Below, piece by piece: positions 56,701 through 64,000 of a DNA stretch of 64,000 nucleotides. The notes under the pieces are model-generated. The model was not told the DNA's origin and made no database searches. It saw only the letters and a list, made by a program, of their open reading frames with translations. Position 1 is the first letter of the stretch. Every line of letters starts with the position of its first letter. The stretch is taken from positions 2,294,001-2,358,000 of the forward strand of contig JAAQVN010000001.1 in assembly GCA_011754535.1 (NCBI GenBank). Reading direction: 5' to 3'. The DNA is from Enterobacter asburiae (GTDB lineage: Bacteria; Pseudomonadota; Gammaproteobacteria; Enterobacterales; Enterobacteriaceae). The translations under genes and the position numbers were made by a program.

Positions 56701-57216
56701 GTGACGACGGCCATGAAGCGTGAAAATGAAAAGTTACCCGGGATAGATGAGAGTTATCGCTTGCTGAGGTTCGAATATACATTTCGGCAGGTGGGTTTTG
56801 TGGTCCTCCTGGTTATTATCATCGCAGCGGTTGCCGGTCTTTTTTCCAGCGGAATGGTGAGCGAGACGGCCAAAACCAATACCGCTAACTCATTGAGCAT
56901 AAACTATGAACGTTTTGGCAGGCGGGAGACGGAGTCAAGAATGCAGTTCACGTTCCCGGTGAAAACGGAGGGCAGCTATACCCTCAGCCTGACCAGCGAC
57001 AGCAGCGACGTGTACGAGCCCGGCAGCGTCTGGCCGCAGCCGGACAAAATGTATAGCCATGAAAAAACCCTCTATTTGGTCTATGACTACCTGCAAAAAT
57101 CAGACAATTTCTCAGTTTTATACTTCACGACACCTTCCAGAGCCGGTAAATGGAACACCGTCATCCGCGTCAACAACGAGCCAGAGATAAATATCTGGCA
57201 ATTTATTTATCCGTAG
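56701..57216 (+). CDS. Membrane-anchored protein of unknown function
   Basis: 171 residues from a GTG at 56701, or 167 from the ATG at 56713; neither has a clear ribosome binding site. A membrane helix at about 33-55 (GFVVLLVIIIAAVAGLFSSG) is followed by a soluble, probably periplasmic domain rich in beta strands (SRMQFTFPVKTEGSYTLSL). No family recognised. It is 9 bp before the DUF421 gene, whose product also sits in the inner membrane, so the two likely act together. Confidence 0.75.
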   Translation: MTTAMKRENEKLPGIDESYRLLRFEYTFRQVGFVVLLVIIIAAVAGLFSSGMVSETAKTNTANSLSINYERFGRRETESRMQFTFPVKTEGSYTLSLTSDSSDVYEPGSVWPQPDKMYSHEKTLYLVYDYLQKSDNFSVLYFTTPSRAGKWNTVIRVNNEPEINIWQFIYP

Positions 57217-57225
57217 GAGGCTGAT

Positions 57226-57672
57226 ATGGATATGGTCTTTCGCGCGCTGGCGATTTATCTGTTTCTCGTGGTGGTATTTAAAGTGGCGGGGCGTCGCGCG
57301 CTGCTGCAGATGACCAGCTTTGATCTCATCCTCCTCTTGATTATTAGTGAGGCGACGCAACAGGCGCTTCTGGGTCAGGATTTCTCCGTCACCGGCGCGA
57401 TGATTACCATTACCACGCTGGTGGTAGTTGACATTATATTTGGGCTTATGAAGAAGTATTTTTCACCGGTGGAGAATATTCTGGATGGTACGCCGGTAAT
57501 TCTGGTTGAAAACGGCGTGCCGCTAGCGGATAAGCTAAAAAAAGTCGACGTGTCCTGTGATGATATTCTGGTGTCAGCGCGACAGAATAATGGCATTACA
57601 GAAATGAGTGGAATTAAATATGCCATACTTGAGCGCAATGGTCATATTTCAATCATTCCTTTTGAGAAATAA
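57226..57672 (+). CDS. DUF421 (YetF/YcaP-type) membrane protein
   Basis: 148 residues; TAGGAGG upstream. Three N-terminal membrane helices with the DUF421 signature (VVFKVAGRRALLQMTSFDLILLLIISEA), then the conserved soluble C-terminal part (NGVPLADKLKKVDVSCDDILVSARQNNG). It is shorter than YetF (about 230) but similar to the short form. In Bacillus, YetF-type proteins affect germination; the general role is unknown. It is in the same unit as the following CinA-like gene. Confidence 0.88.
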   Translation: MDMVFRALAIYLFLVVVFKVAGRRALLQMTSFDLILLLIISEATQQALLGQDFSVTGAMITITTLVVVDIIFGLMKKYFSPVENILDGTPVILVENGVPLADKLKKVDVSCDDILVSARQNNGITEMSGIKYAILERNGHISIIPFEK

Positions 57673-57683
57673 GAGGCGGCAAG

Positions 57684-58202
57684 ATGAGCAATCTTTTACA
57701 CGACAGTCATTTTACCGTGAGTGACCTCACCAAAAAGCTGGCGAGTAAATTAACCGATGCCGGGCTGCGGTTAACCACGGCGGAATCCTGCACGGGAGGA
57801 AAGCTCTCGGTGGCGCTGTGTGCAGAGGAAAACACGGCCGATTTTTATGATGTCGGGCTGGTTGTGTTCAGCGATGAAGCCAAATCGCGGATCCTCGGCG
57901 TGCGTCCTGAGACGCTGGCGCGCTACACCGCCGTCAGTGAACAGACGGTCACCGAGATGGCCGCCAGCATCCGTGACATTGCCCGGGCGGATATCAGCAT
58001 CGCTATCAGCGGCTATGCGGGCCCGGAAGGGGGCGATGACGGCACCGTGGCGGGTACGGTCTGCTTTGCCTGGAATGTGCGCGGCGAGACGGAAACCCGC
58101 ACCGTCCTTTTCTCCGGCGACTGTGAGGATGTGGTGGAGAAAGCGGTGCACTACTCGCTCGCGGAACTGGTAACAAAACTGTCGGACGGCAATAACGGCT
58201 AA
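57684..58202 (+). CDS. CinA C-terminal domain protein (nicotinamide-nucleotide amidase family)
   Basis: 172 residues. The CinA-C signature TTAESCTGGKLS lies near residues 32-43, with SGYAGPEGGDDGTVAGTV near 109-126. The domain deamidates NMN in PncC-type proteins. Several E. coli paralogues (YdeJ, YfaY) lack clear activity, and this one diverges in between, so activity is not sure. It is 11 bp after the DUF421 gene and 17 bp before the SDR gene. Confidence 0.87.
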   Translation: MSNLLHDSHFTVSDLTKKLASKLTDAGLRLTTAESCTGGKLSVALCAEENTADFYDVGLVVFSDEAKSRILGVRPETLARYTAVSEQTVTEMAASIRDIARADISIAISGYAGPEGGDDGTVAGTVCFAWNVRGETETRTVLFSGDCEDVVEKAVHYSLAELVTKLSDGNNG

Positions 58203-58219
58203 ATTCACGCGGAGGTTCT

Positions 58220-59206
58220 ATGGCGGTCATAGTGATTACCGGCGGGACGGCGGGCGTGGGAAAAGCCACGGCGCTGTACTTTGCAAAGGCAGGTTACAAT
58301 GTGGGGATTATCGCCCGCGATGAAGCCAGCCTGCACTCAACCCAGGAAGAGCTGCGCCGCTTTGGTGTTAATGCCCATGCGGTGCAGGCGGACGTCGCCG
58401 ATAGCCAGGCGGTAGTGGATGCGGCTAATGAGATCGAGTATCGCCTCGGGGCGATTGATGTCTGGGTCAACAATGCGATGGGGGCCGTGCTGGCACCGTT
58501 TCGTACCCTGACGCCGGATGAGTTTCGTCGCGTGACGGATGTCACCTACCTCGGGTTTGTCAACGGCACACGCGCCGCGCTGGAGCTGATGGTGCCCCGC
58601 GACAGGGGCGTGATTATTCAGGTGGGTTCCGCGCTGGCCTACCGTTCCATCCCTTTGCAGTCGGCCTACTGCGGAGCCAAAGCGGCGATCCGCGGGTTCA
58701 CCGATGCGGTGCGAACCGAGCTAATGCACGAGAACAGCCGGGTACAGCTTTCGATGGTTCAAATGCCGGGCCTCAATACGCCGCAGTTCGAATGGGCGAG
58801 GAATAAGTTTGCCTGGGCTATGCGCCCGGTGCCGCCGGTCTTTGAGCCTGAAGTCGCCGCCAGGGCCATCTTTAAAGTTGCACAAAAACCGGTGCGCGAG
58901 CTGTGGGTGGGCAGCAGCACCATCCAGTCCATCGTCGGGCAATTTCTCTTCCCGGGCTATCTTGACCGGCTGATGGTGAAAAAGGCCTGGGAAGGCCAGA
59001 TGACCGACGATCTGAACGCAGCGGATCGCCGGGACTATCTCGACCAGCCGGTTAACGACCTGCACAAAATCCATGGGCGTTTTACGGACGAAGCAAAAGA
59101 CCGCGCCCCGTCCGTCACCTCCGGTATGCCGGGTAAGGTGGCGCTGGGGGCGCTCGCGGTGGCGGGGATTATGCTGACCCGTCTGATCGCCCGGCGGAAA
59201 CGCTAA
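58220..59206 (+). CDS. SDR family oxidoreductase with C-terminal hydrophobic tail
   Basis: 328 residues; GGAGG before the ATG. Rossmann motif TGGTAGVGKATA, VNNAMG (variant of NNAG), Ser in VGSALAYRS and YCGAK (Tyr/Lys pair). After the usual SDR core (about 250) comes a tail with a hydrophobic stretch LGALAVAGIMLTRLI and a basic end, a possible membrane anchor. It is the last gene of the unit started at 56701. It ends exactly at the boundary of the GH13 remnant (59207). Confidence 0.9.
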   Translation: MAVIVITGGTAGVGKATALYFAKAGYNVGIIARDEASLHSTQEELRRFGVNAHAVQADVADSQAVVDAANEIEYRLGAIDVWVNNAMGAVLAPFRTLTPDEFRRVTDVTYLGFVNGTRAALELMVPRDRGVIIQVGSALAYRSIPLQSAYCGAKAAIRGFTDAVRTELMHENSRVQLSMVQMPGLNTPQFEWARNKFAWAMRPVPPVFEPEVAARAIFKVAQKPVRELWVGSSTIQSIVGQFLFPGYLDRLMVKKAWEGQMTDDLNAADRRDYLDQPVNDLHKIHGRFTDEAKDRAPSVTSGMPGKVALGALAVAGIMLTRLIARRKR

Positions 59207-59299
59207 TCAGCGCAGCGCGCTGCGGTGCGTCCAGAACCATCGGTAGCCGTAGCCGCTAATACTGAGCTCGACGGTTTTGCCGCAAACCAGCGCGTCGTC
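59207..59299 (-). pseudogene. In-frame C-terminal remnant of the GH13 gene after a premature stop
   Basis: On the minus strand, in the same frame as the GH13 gene and directly after its TAA (59300-59302), 30 sense codons run on to a TGA at 59207-59209. They read DDALVCGKTVELSISGYGYR then WFWTHRSALR. The element 'GYGYRWF' matches the usual C-terminus of GH13 TreS-like proteins, so this is part of the gene cut off by one nonsense codon. Confidence 0.7.
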
Positions 59300-60832
59300 T
59301 TAGCGTTTGTCCTCAAGGCAGGCGGTCCAGGTGGCGTGGCGGATCCCCTTTGCGGTGAACTGAACGGGCTGGTCGCTGAAGTTAACGAAGGTCAGGATGC
59401 TGCGCTCGTCGGTCTCGTAATAGATCCCCAGCACCGCGTCATGATCGAGGGTGATGAGGCGAAAGGGCGCCACGGCAATTTCGGGGAACTCCGAGCGGGT
59501 ATTGGCAATATCGATTATCCGGTGCAGGAGCGAGTTGCGGTGAAGCAGCGAATCGGCGACGTTGATTTTCTGATAGCGATAGGGGCCGTGGTCGATTATC
59601 GGCGCAATAAATTTTTCAGGATCGGCCGCCGAAAAACCGCCGCCCTGCGAACCTGCCCACTGCATCGGGGTACGAACGGCGTAGCGTTCCTCCAGCTCCA
59701 GGTCATCACCCATGCCGATCTCATCTCCGTAGCGCATCACCGGCACGCCCGGCAGGGAGAAGAGCACCGCGTGGCAGAACGCCAGCCGCTTTTGATCGCC
59801 ATTCAGCATCGGCGCAAGGCGTCTGCGGATCCCGCGCTGATAGACGTTCATCTCCTCGTCAGGGGCGAAGGTGTCGAGGACAAACTGTTTATCTTTCTGA
59901 CTAATCCCTTCCAGATCCAGCTCGTCATGGTTGCGCAGCCAGTTGGCAAAGCAGCATGAATCGGGCGGGACGATCATTTTCTTCACCGCGTTGCGCAGTG
60001 GGCGGGCGCTTTTCCTGGCCAGGCTGACGTAGAAATACTTGTTGAGCCAGAAATTAAGCACCAGATGCAGGCGGTCGTTATTGCCGAAGTAGTCTTTATA
60101 GGTCTCAACGTCCACGTCCACTTCACCGAGCAGGATGGCGTCCGGATTGCGCTGCTCGATAAGACGGCGCATATGCTCCAGGATCCACAGGCCCTTCTTT
60201 TCGTCACCGTTTCCCGCCTGCGTGGTGAGGTGGGACGCGGCATCGAGGCGAAACCCGGACACCCCCAGCTTGAGCCAGAAGAGGATAATATTCTCAATTT
60301 CCTTAAGCACGGCGGGTGAGGTCAGGTTCAGATCCGGCTCGTGACGATAAAACATATGCCGGTAATACTGTCCCGCCTCGTCATCCCAGCTCCAGATGCT
60401 CTTTTCCACGCCGGGGAACATGGGTGGCGTGTCGTCGTCGTCGCTATCCGACCAGATATAGTAGTCGCGATACGGCGAGGTGGGGCTGCGGCGAGCCTGC
60501 TGGAACCAGGGATGGGCGTCGGAGGTGTGCTGGATCAGCAGCTCAATAATGACCTGCATGCCCAGCTCCCGGGCCTGTTCGATAAAGGCGATGATATCGG
60601 CCAGTTTTCCGAAGCGGGGATCCACCTGCAGATGGTCGCTGACGTCGTAGCCTTCATCCAGAAAGGGCGTGAGGTAAAACGGGGTGATCCAGATAACCGT
60701 CGCCCCCATGCGGCGAATATAGCGCAGCTTGGCCGCTATCCCGGCGATATCCCCGCAGCCATCGCCGTTTATATCGTAAAAAAGCGCGGTATCAATCTGG
60801 TAGATAATGGCTCGTGTATGCCAGTCCGTCAT
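59300..60832 (-). CDS. GH13 alpha-amylase family enzyme, trehalose-synthase-like (premature stop)
   Basis: 510 residues before the TAA; read through, it would be 541. Catalytic triad of the family: nucleophile Asp in VSGFRLDAASHL, acid/base Glu in LLGEVDVD, and the third Asp in WLRNHDELD. The start (WHTRAIIYQIDTALFYDINGD) is that of trehalose synthase/maltose-type GH13 enzymes. Region I reads IELLIQHTSD where most have DLVVNHTSD. The C-terminal beta domain is nearly complete. It lies 8 bp after the cydB-type gene on the same strand. Sequencing error at the stop or a true nonsense mutation cannot be told apart here; the core is intact, so partial function is possible. Confidence 0.85.
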   Translation of the reverse strand: MTDWHTRAIIYQIDTALFYDINGDGCGDIAGIAAKLRYIRRMGATVIWITPFYLTPFLDEGYDVSDHLQVDPRFGKLADIIAFIEQARELGMQVIIELLIQHTSDAHPWFQQARRSPTSPYRDYYIWSDSDDDDTPPMFPGVEKSIWSWDDEAGQYYRHMFYRHEPDLNLTSPAVLKEIENIILFWLKLGVSGFRLDAASHLTTQAGNGDEKKGLWILEHMRRLIEQRNPDAILLGEVDVDVETYKDYFGNNDRLHLVLNFWLNKYFYVSLARKSARPLRNAVKKMIVPPDSCCFANWLRNHDELDLEGISQKDKQFVLDTFAPDEEMNVYQRGIRRRLAPMLNGDQKRLAFCHAVLFSLPGVPVMRYGDEIGMGDDLELEERYAVRTPMQWAGSQGGGFSAADPEKFIAPIIDHGPYRYQKINVADSLLHRNSLLHRIIDIANTRSEFPEIAVAPFRLITLDHDAVLGIYYETDERSILTFVNFSDQPVQFTAKGIRHATWTACLEDKR

Positions 60833-60840
60833 AGCGTTCC

Positions 60841-61851
60841 TCAGTGATAGCCTTCAGTATCCGACACTTTACCCCGGAAAACATAGTAGCTCCAGGCGGT
60901 GTACACCAGAATCACCGGAATAATCAGCAGGGTCCCGACCAGCATAAACAGCTGGCTGGCGGGGGGCGCCGCGGCTTCCCACAGAGTGATGCGCGGCGGA
61001 ATAATGTTCGGCCACAGGCTGATACCGAGCCCGCTAAACCCGAGGAAAATCAGCCCCAGCGTAAGCAGGAAGGGACGCGAGTGGCTGGCCGGGTTGCGGG
61101 TCAGGCGCCAGATCAGCACGCTGAAAAGCCCGACTAGCAGCGGAACCGGCAGGAACCAGAAGAAGTTGGGCAGGGTAAACCAGCGGTCGGCTACGTACTG
61201 CCAGCCGAGCGGCGTCCAGACGCTGACGACCGCGATGACCACCACCAGGGCCAGCAGCACGTGGCGGGTCAGCTCGCGCATCCGGTGCTGCAATGCGCCT
61301 TCACTTTTCATGATAAGCCAGGTGGTGCCCAGCAGCGTGTAGGCGACGACCAGTCCGATACCGCAGAAGAGGTTAAAGGGCGTCAGCCAGTCGAGCGGCG
61401 AGCCCACAAATCGTCTGCCCTCAACCTCAAAGCCGTTGATCACCGCCCCCACGACGATCCCCTGGCTGAAGGTGGCGAGCAGGGAGCCACCGGCGAAAGA
61501 GTAGTCCCAGAATTTGCGGTGCGAAGGCGTCGCTTTAAAGCGAAACTCAAAGGCTACCCCACGAAAGATGAGGCCGATCAGCATCGCGGTAAGGGGGATG
61601 GTCAGCGCATCAATAATGACCGCATAAGCCAGCGGGAACGCGCCGAACAGCCCGGCGCCGCCGAGCACCAGCCAGGTCTCGTTGCCGTCCCACACGGGTG
61701 CTACGCTGTTGACCATCACATCCCGCTCTTTCGCATCGCCCACGAAGTTAAATAGCAGGCCGATGCCCAAATCAAAGCCATCCATAATGATGTACATCAG
61801 CGTGGCAAAGACGATGATGGCAAACCAGATAACAGAGATATCGACGCCCAT
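60841..61851 (-). CDS. cydB: Cytochrome bd-type quinol oxidase subunit II (CydB, CIO-like)
   Basis: 336 residues, somewhat shorter than E. coli CydB (379). About eight to nine membrane helices. Family marks: WFAIIVFATLMYIIMDGFDLG at the start, and DGNETWLVLGGAGLFGAFPLA. It pairs with the subunit I product at 61851-63254 in an inner-membrane terminal oxidase that reduces oxygen with quinol and needs no proton pump. Its start overlaps the stop of the subunit I gene by one base (TGATG-type), so both are translated together. The GH13 gene follows after 8 bp. Confidence 0.93.
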   Translation of the reverse strand: MGVDISVIWFAIIVFATLMYIIMDGFDLGIGLLFNFVGDAKERDVMVNSVAPVWDGNETWLVLGGAGLFGAFPLAYAVIIDALTIPLTAMLIGLIFRGVAFEFRFKATPSHRKFWDYSFAGGSLLATFSQGIVVGAVINGFEVEGRRFVGSPLDWLTPFNLFCGIGLVVAYTLLGTTWLIMKSEGALQHRMRELTRHVLLALVVVIAVVSVWTPLGWQYVADRWFTLPNFFWFLPVPLLVGLFSVLIWRLTRNPASHSRPFLLTLGLIFLGFSGLGISLWPNIIPPRITLWEAAAPPASQLFMLVGTLLIIPVILVYTAWSYYVFRGKVSDTEGYH

Positions 61852-63254
61852 CAGTTTCTCTCCTGTTCCGGAACAGACTCCGCGGCAGACAGCGGACGGG
61901 CGGGGGTGCCCGACGTGTTTGAGGTCAGCGTATCGACAGGCTGCGGGCCTTTCTTAATCAACCGGATGAGGTAAACATAGCCCACGCCAAACACCGACGA
62001 GTAGACAACGAAGAACGCCAGCAGGCTGATGCTCATCTGCAGGGTGCTGTGCAGGGAGACCGCGTCAATCGTGCGCAGATAACCGTAGACGACCCACGGC
62101 TGGCGGCCCACTTCGGTGGTTACCCAGCCGGCTAGCAGCGCCACCAGACCCGCGGGCCCCATGCAGAGGGCAAACCACTGGAACGGGCGCGAGTGATAGA
62201 GCCTGTGGCGATAGCGTAGCCACAGGCTGACCAGGCCGAGGGTAATCATCAGCAGGCCCATCCCGACCATGATGCGGAACGACCAGAAGACGATGGTTGA
62301 GTTTGGGCGATCCTCTTTCGGGAAGTCTTTCAGCGCCGGCACCTGCTTATCCAGGCTGTGCGTCAGGATAAGGCTGCCGAGGGCGGGGATCTCCAGACCG
62401 TATTTGGTGCGCTCCTCGTCCATATCCGGCAGGCCAAACAGCAGCAGCGGCGTGGCCTCGCCGGGCGGATTTTCCCAGTGCCCCTCGATGGCGGCAATTT
62501 TGGCAGGCTGATGCTCAAGCGTGTTCAGGCCGTGCATATCGCCCACCACGGCCTGGATGGGGGCGACCAGCAGCGCCATCCACATCGCCATCGAGAACAT
62601 GGTGCGTATGGCAGGGGTATCGTTTCCGCGCAGCAGGTGCCATGCGCCCGACGCGCCGACGAACAGCGCGCTGCTCAGAAACGCGGCGATGGCCATATGG
62701 ATAAGGCGGTAAGGGAAGGAGGGGTTAAAGATAATCGCCAGCCAGTCCTGCGGAATAACCTGTCCGTTTTCGATAGTAAAACCCTGCGGGGTGTGCATCC
62801 AGCTGTTGGAGGCGAGGATCCAGAAGGTCGACATCAGCGTGCCGAGCGCCACCATGCAGGTTGAAAAGAAGTGCAGCCCGGGGCCGACCTTGTTCCAGCC
62901 GAACATCATAACGCCCAGGAAGCCGGCTTCCAGGAAGAAGGCGGTTAACACCTCGTAGGTCAGCAGGGGGCCGGTAATGCTGCCCGCGAACTGGGAGAAC
63001 CCGCTCCAGTTGGTACCGAACTGATACGCCATGACCAGCCCGGAAACCACCCCCATCCCGAAGTTAACGGCAAATATCTTGAGCCAGAAGTGGTAAAGCG
63101 AACGCCAGACGTCGTTTTTGGTGCGCAGCCACATGCCCTCCAGCACGACAAGATAGCTGGCAAGACCAATGGTTATCGCCGGGAAAAGAATGTGAAACGA
63201 GACGGTAAAAGCGAACTGAATTCTGGCTAGATGGAATGCATCAAGTTCGAACAT
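61851..63254 (-). CDS. Cytochrome bd-type quinol oxidase subunit I, short-Q-loop (CIO) type
   Basis: 467 residues versus about 522 in E. coli CydA: the Q-loop is of the short, cyanide-insensitive-oxidase type. Haem ligands: His21 in SFHILFP (haem d/b595), the His in LIHMAIAA (b558), and a Met in the helix after GMGLLM. The signature GWVTTEVGRQPW is intact. It is not the main CydAB of the organism, since it sits in a stress-type cluster after the catalase. The C-terminal 30 residues are hydrophilic. The ATG has an AGAGGT site upstream. Confidence 0.93.
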   Translation of the reverse strand: MFELDAFHLARIQFAFTVSFHILFPAITIGLASYLVVLEGMWLRTKNDVWRSLYHFWLKIFAVNFGMGVVSGLVMAYQFGTNWSGFSQFAGSITGPLLTYEVLTAFFLEAGFLGVMMFGWNKVGPGLHFFSTCMVALGTLMSTFWILASNSWMHTPQGFTIENGQVIPQDWLAIIFNPSFPYRLIHMAIAAFLSSALFVGASGAWHLLRGNDTPAIRTMFSMAMWMALLVAPIQAVVGDMHGLNTLEHQPAKIAAIEGHWENPPGEATPLLLFGLPDMDEERTKYGLEIPALGSLILTHSLDKQVPALKDFPKEDRPNSTIVFWSFRIMVGMGLLMITLGLVSLWLRYRHRLYHSRPFQWFALCMGPAGLVALLAGWVTTEVGRQPWVVYGYLRTIDAVSLHSTLQMSISLLAFFVVYSSVFGVGYVYLIRLIKKGPQPVDTLTSNTSGTPARPLSAAESVPEQERN

Positions 63255-63290
63255 TGTCCGTACCTCTGAAGCGATGGGGCACGAGAATTA

Positions 63291-63311
63291 CCGGTAGCGC
63301 AGGGCTACCGG
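63291..63311 (-). other. Intercistronic hairpin between catalase and oxidase genes
   Basis: CCGGTAGC-GCAGG-GCTACCGG, 8-bp perfect arms with a 5-base loop, in the 66-bp gap between the manganese catalase (stop at 63321) and the oxidase subunit I gene. No U run follows on the minus strand, so it may tune rather than end the transcript. Confidence 0.55.
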
Positions 63312-63320
63312 CAAAACCGA

Positions 63321-64000
63321 TTACGGTTTAGTCTTTCCGGCGCCCAGCTCGGCACCGGTCAGCGGGTCGGAATGTGGATCGGACTTCGTGCGGGCAGACA
63401 TCGCCTTAACCAGGGTTGCCTGTTCGGTTGTGAGCGTCACACTGGCGCTGCCGTCACCGCCATCCACCGCAGGCTGGGGGGACTCAACGTAATCAAAGTG
63501 CTTATCGCTGTTCCAGCTTCCGCGAACCTCTCCACCTTCTGACATATTGTAGTACTTGTTGGTGAATTCCTCGATTGGCGGCAGTTTCCCCGGCGGGAAA
63601 TTATTACGAATGGACTGTAACGCTTTTTCAAAGGAGAGCTGATGCGCCGCCTCACGCGTCATCAAAAACGCCAGCGCATCTTTTACTCCGGGATCGTCAG
63701 TGACGTTGATCAGCCGTTCGTAGATGATCTTCGCCCTGGCCTCTGCCGCCACGTTCGAGCGCAGATCTGCAGTTGGCTCGCCGATGGTATCGACGTAGGC
63801 CGCCGTCCAGGGCACGCCCGCCGAGTTAGTGAGCGGTGTGCCGCCGCCGTAGAGCAGGGAAGTGATGTGGCTGTCGTTCCCGTTTTCGGTCATGGACCGA
63901 TAGAGCTCAGCCTCATTTTCCACCCCTTCCGCCAGCGCGCCTTTGGCACCTTTGTTCAGCATGCCGACCAACGTACCGATGATTTCGAGGTGGCTTAACT
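63321..64000 (-). CDS. katN: Manganese catalase KatN, C-terminal part (cut by window edge)
   Basis: 226 residues are visible, ending at the stop; the frame is open to position 64000, so the N-terminus lies outside. Features of the ferritin-like non-haem catalase are present: GVENEAELYRSMTENGNDSH, TREAAHQLSFEKAL (Glu and His ligands of the dimanganese site), and YYNMSEG in the C-terminal extension. KatN dismutates hydrogen peroxide; in Salmonella it is RpoS-controlled. It is in line with the oxidase and GH13 genes on the same strand. Confidence 0.92.
   Translation of the reverse strand, partial: LSHLEIIGTLVGMLNKGAKGALAEGVENEAELYRSMTENGNDSHITSLLYGGGTPLTNSAGVPWTAAYVDTIGEPTADLRSNVAAEARAKIIYERLINVTDDPGVKDALAFLMTREAAHQLSFEKALQSIRNNFPPGKLPPIEEFTNKYYNMSEGGEVRGSWNSDKHFDYVESPQPAVDGGDGSASVTLTTEQATLVKAMSARTKSDPHSDPLTGAELGAGKTKP

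Noticed and set aside
59225..59959. 244-codon plus-strand frame opposite the GH13 gene
   Set aside because: The minus strand carries all GH13 catalytic motifs and the conserved tail; the plus frame has none.

Overview
The window is chromosomal DNA of a gamma-proteobacterium of the Enterobacteriaceae, most likely Enterobacter or a close relative (Lelliottia, Leclercia, Klebsiella group). The order azoR - hrpA - ydcF - gapC - cybB matches the E. coli backbone, with local differences: aldA and hokB are absent, an efflux operon and an MHS transporter are inserted, and gapC is intact. HrpA, CybB, GapC, QueH, FrmR/FrmA and Gcd are all recognisable at full length. Genus and species are inference.

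Layout. 1-15600: azoR (cut by the window edge), hrpA, an O-methyltransferase, a three-gene tripartite efflux operon (outer-membrane factor, HlyD adaptor, 14-TM MFS pump), an MHS-type transporter, ydcF, gapC, cybB, and a DeoR regulator followed by a Gfo/Idh/MocA oxidoreductase. 15603-16340 is an AT-rich non-coding stretch. 16341-39319 is one large type I secretion locus: a TolC-family outer-membrane protein, a 6001-residue BapA-type adhesin, its ABC transporter and its HlyD adaptor. It is flanked by two AT-rich regulatory genes, a winged-helix regulator and a LuxR-HTH/EAL hybrid. 42000-47770 holds mixed small genes: a CsbD/YqjD-like stress protein, queH, a GNAT acetyltransferase, LysR and AraC regulators, and four AT-rich genes of unknown function. 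48099-53876: frmRA (formaldehyde detoxification, without frmB), a Tar-like chemoreceptor and the PQQ glucose dehydrogenase gcd. 54124-64000: a LysR regulator and then a stress-associated group (YghA-like SDR, YgiW-like BOF protein, a unit of membrane protein - DUF421 - CinA - SDR) facing a convergent unit of manganese catalase (cut by the edge), CIO-type cytochrome bd subunits I and II, and a GH13 glycosidase.

How it works together. The central locus encodes a self-sufficient system for exporting and displaying a giant calcium-dependent surface adhesin, probably for biofilm formation or attachment to hosts or surfaces. The neighbouring EAL-domain protein and the unknown DNA-binding protein are candidate local regulators. 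The adhesin contains 43 bacterial Ig-like modules of about 100 residues. Thirty-six of these form six copies of a six-module unit with a nearly constant 1797-bp period, followed by five modules of a second type, a six-copy FG-GAP/VCBS-like calcium-motif region, RTX repeats and a C-terminal secretion signal.

Other points. The GH13 gene carries an in-frame TAA that separates a 30-codon family-like C-terminus from the rest of the protein. A palindromic intergenic repeat occurs five times, always in the same orientation just 3' of a minus-strand gene. I saw no tRNA, rRNA, CRISPR array, insertion sequence or prophage gene.
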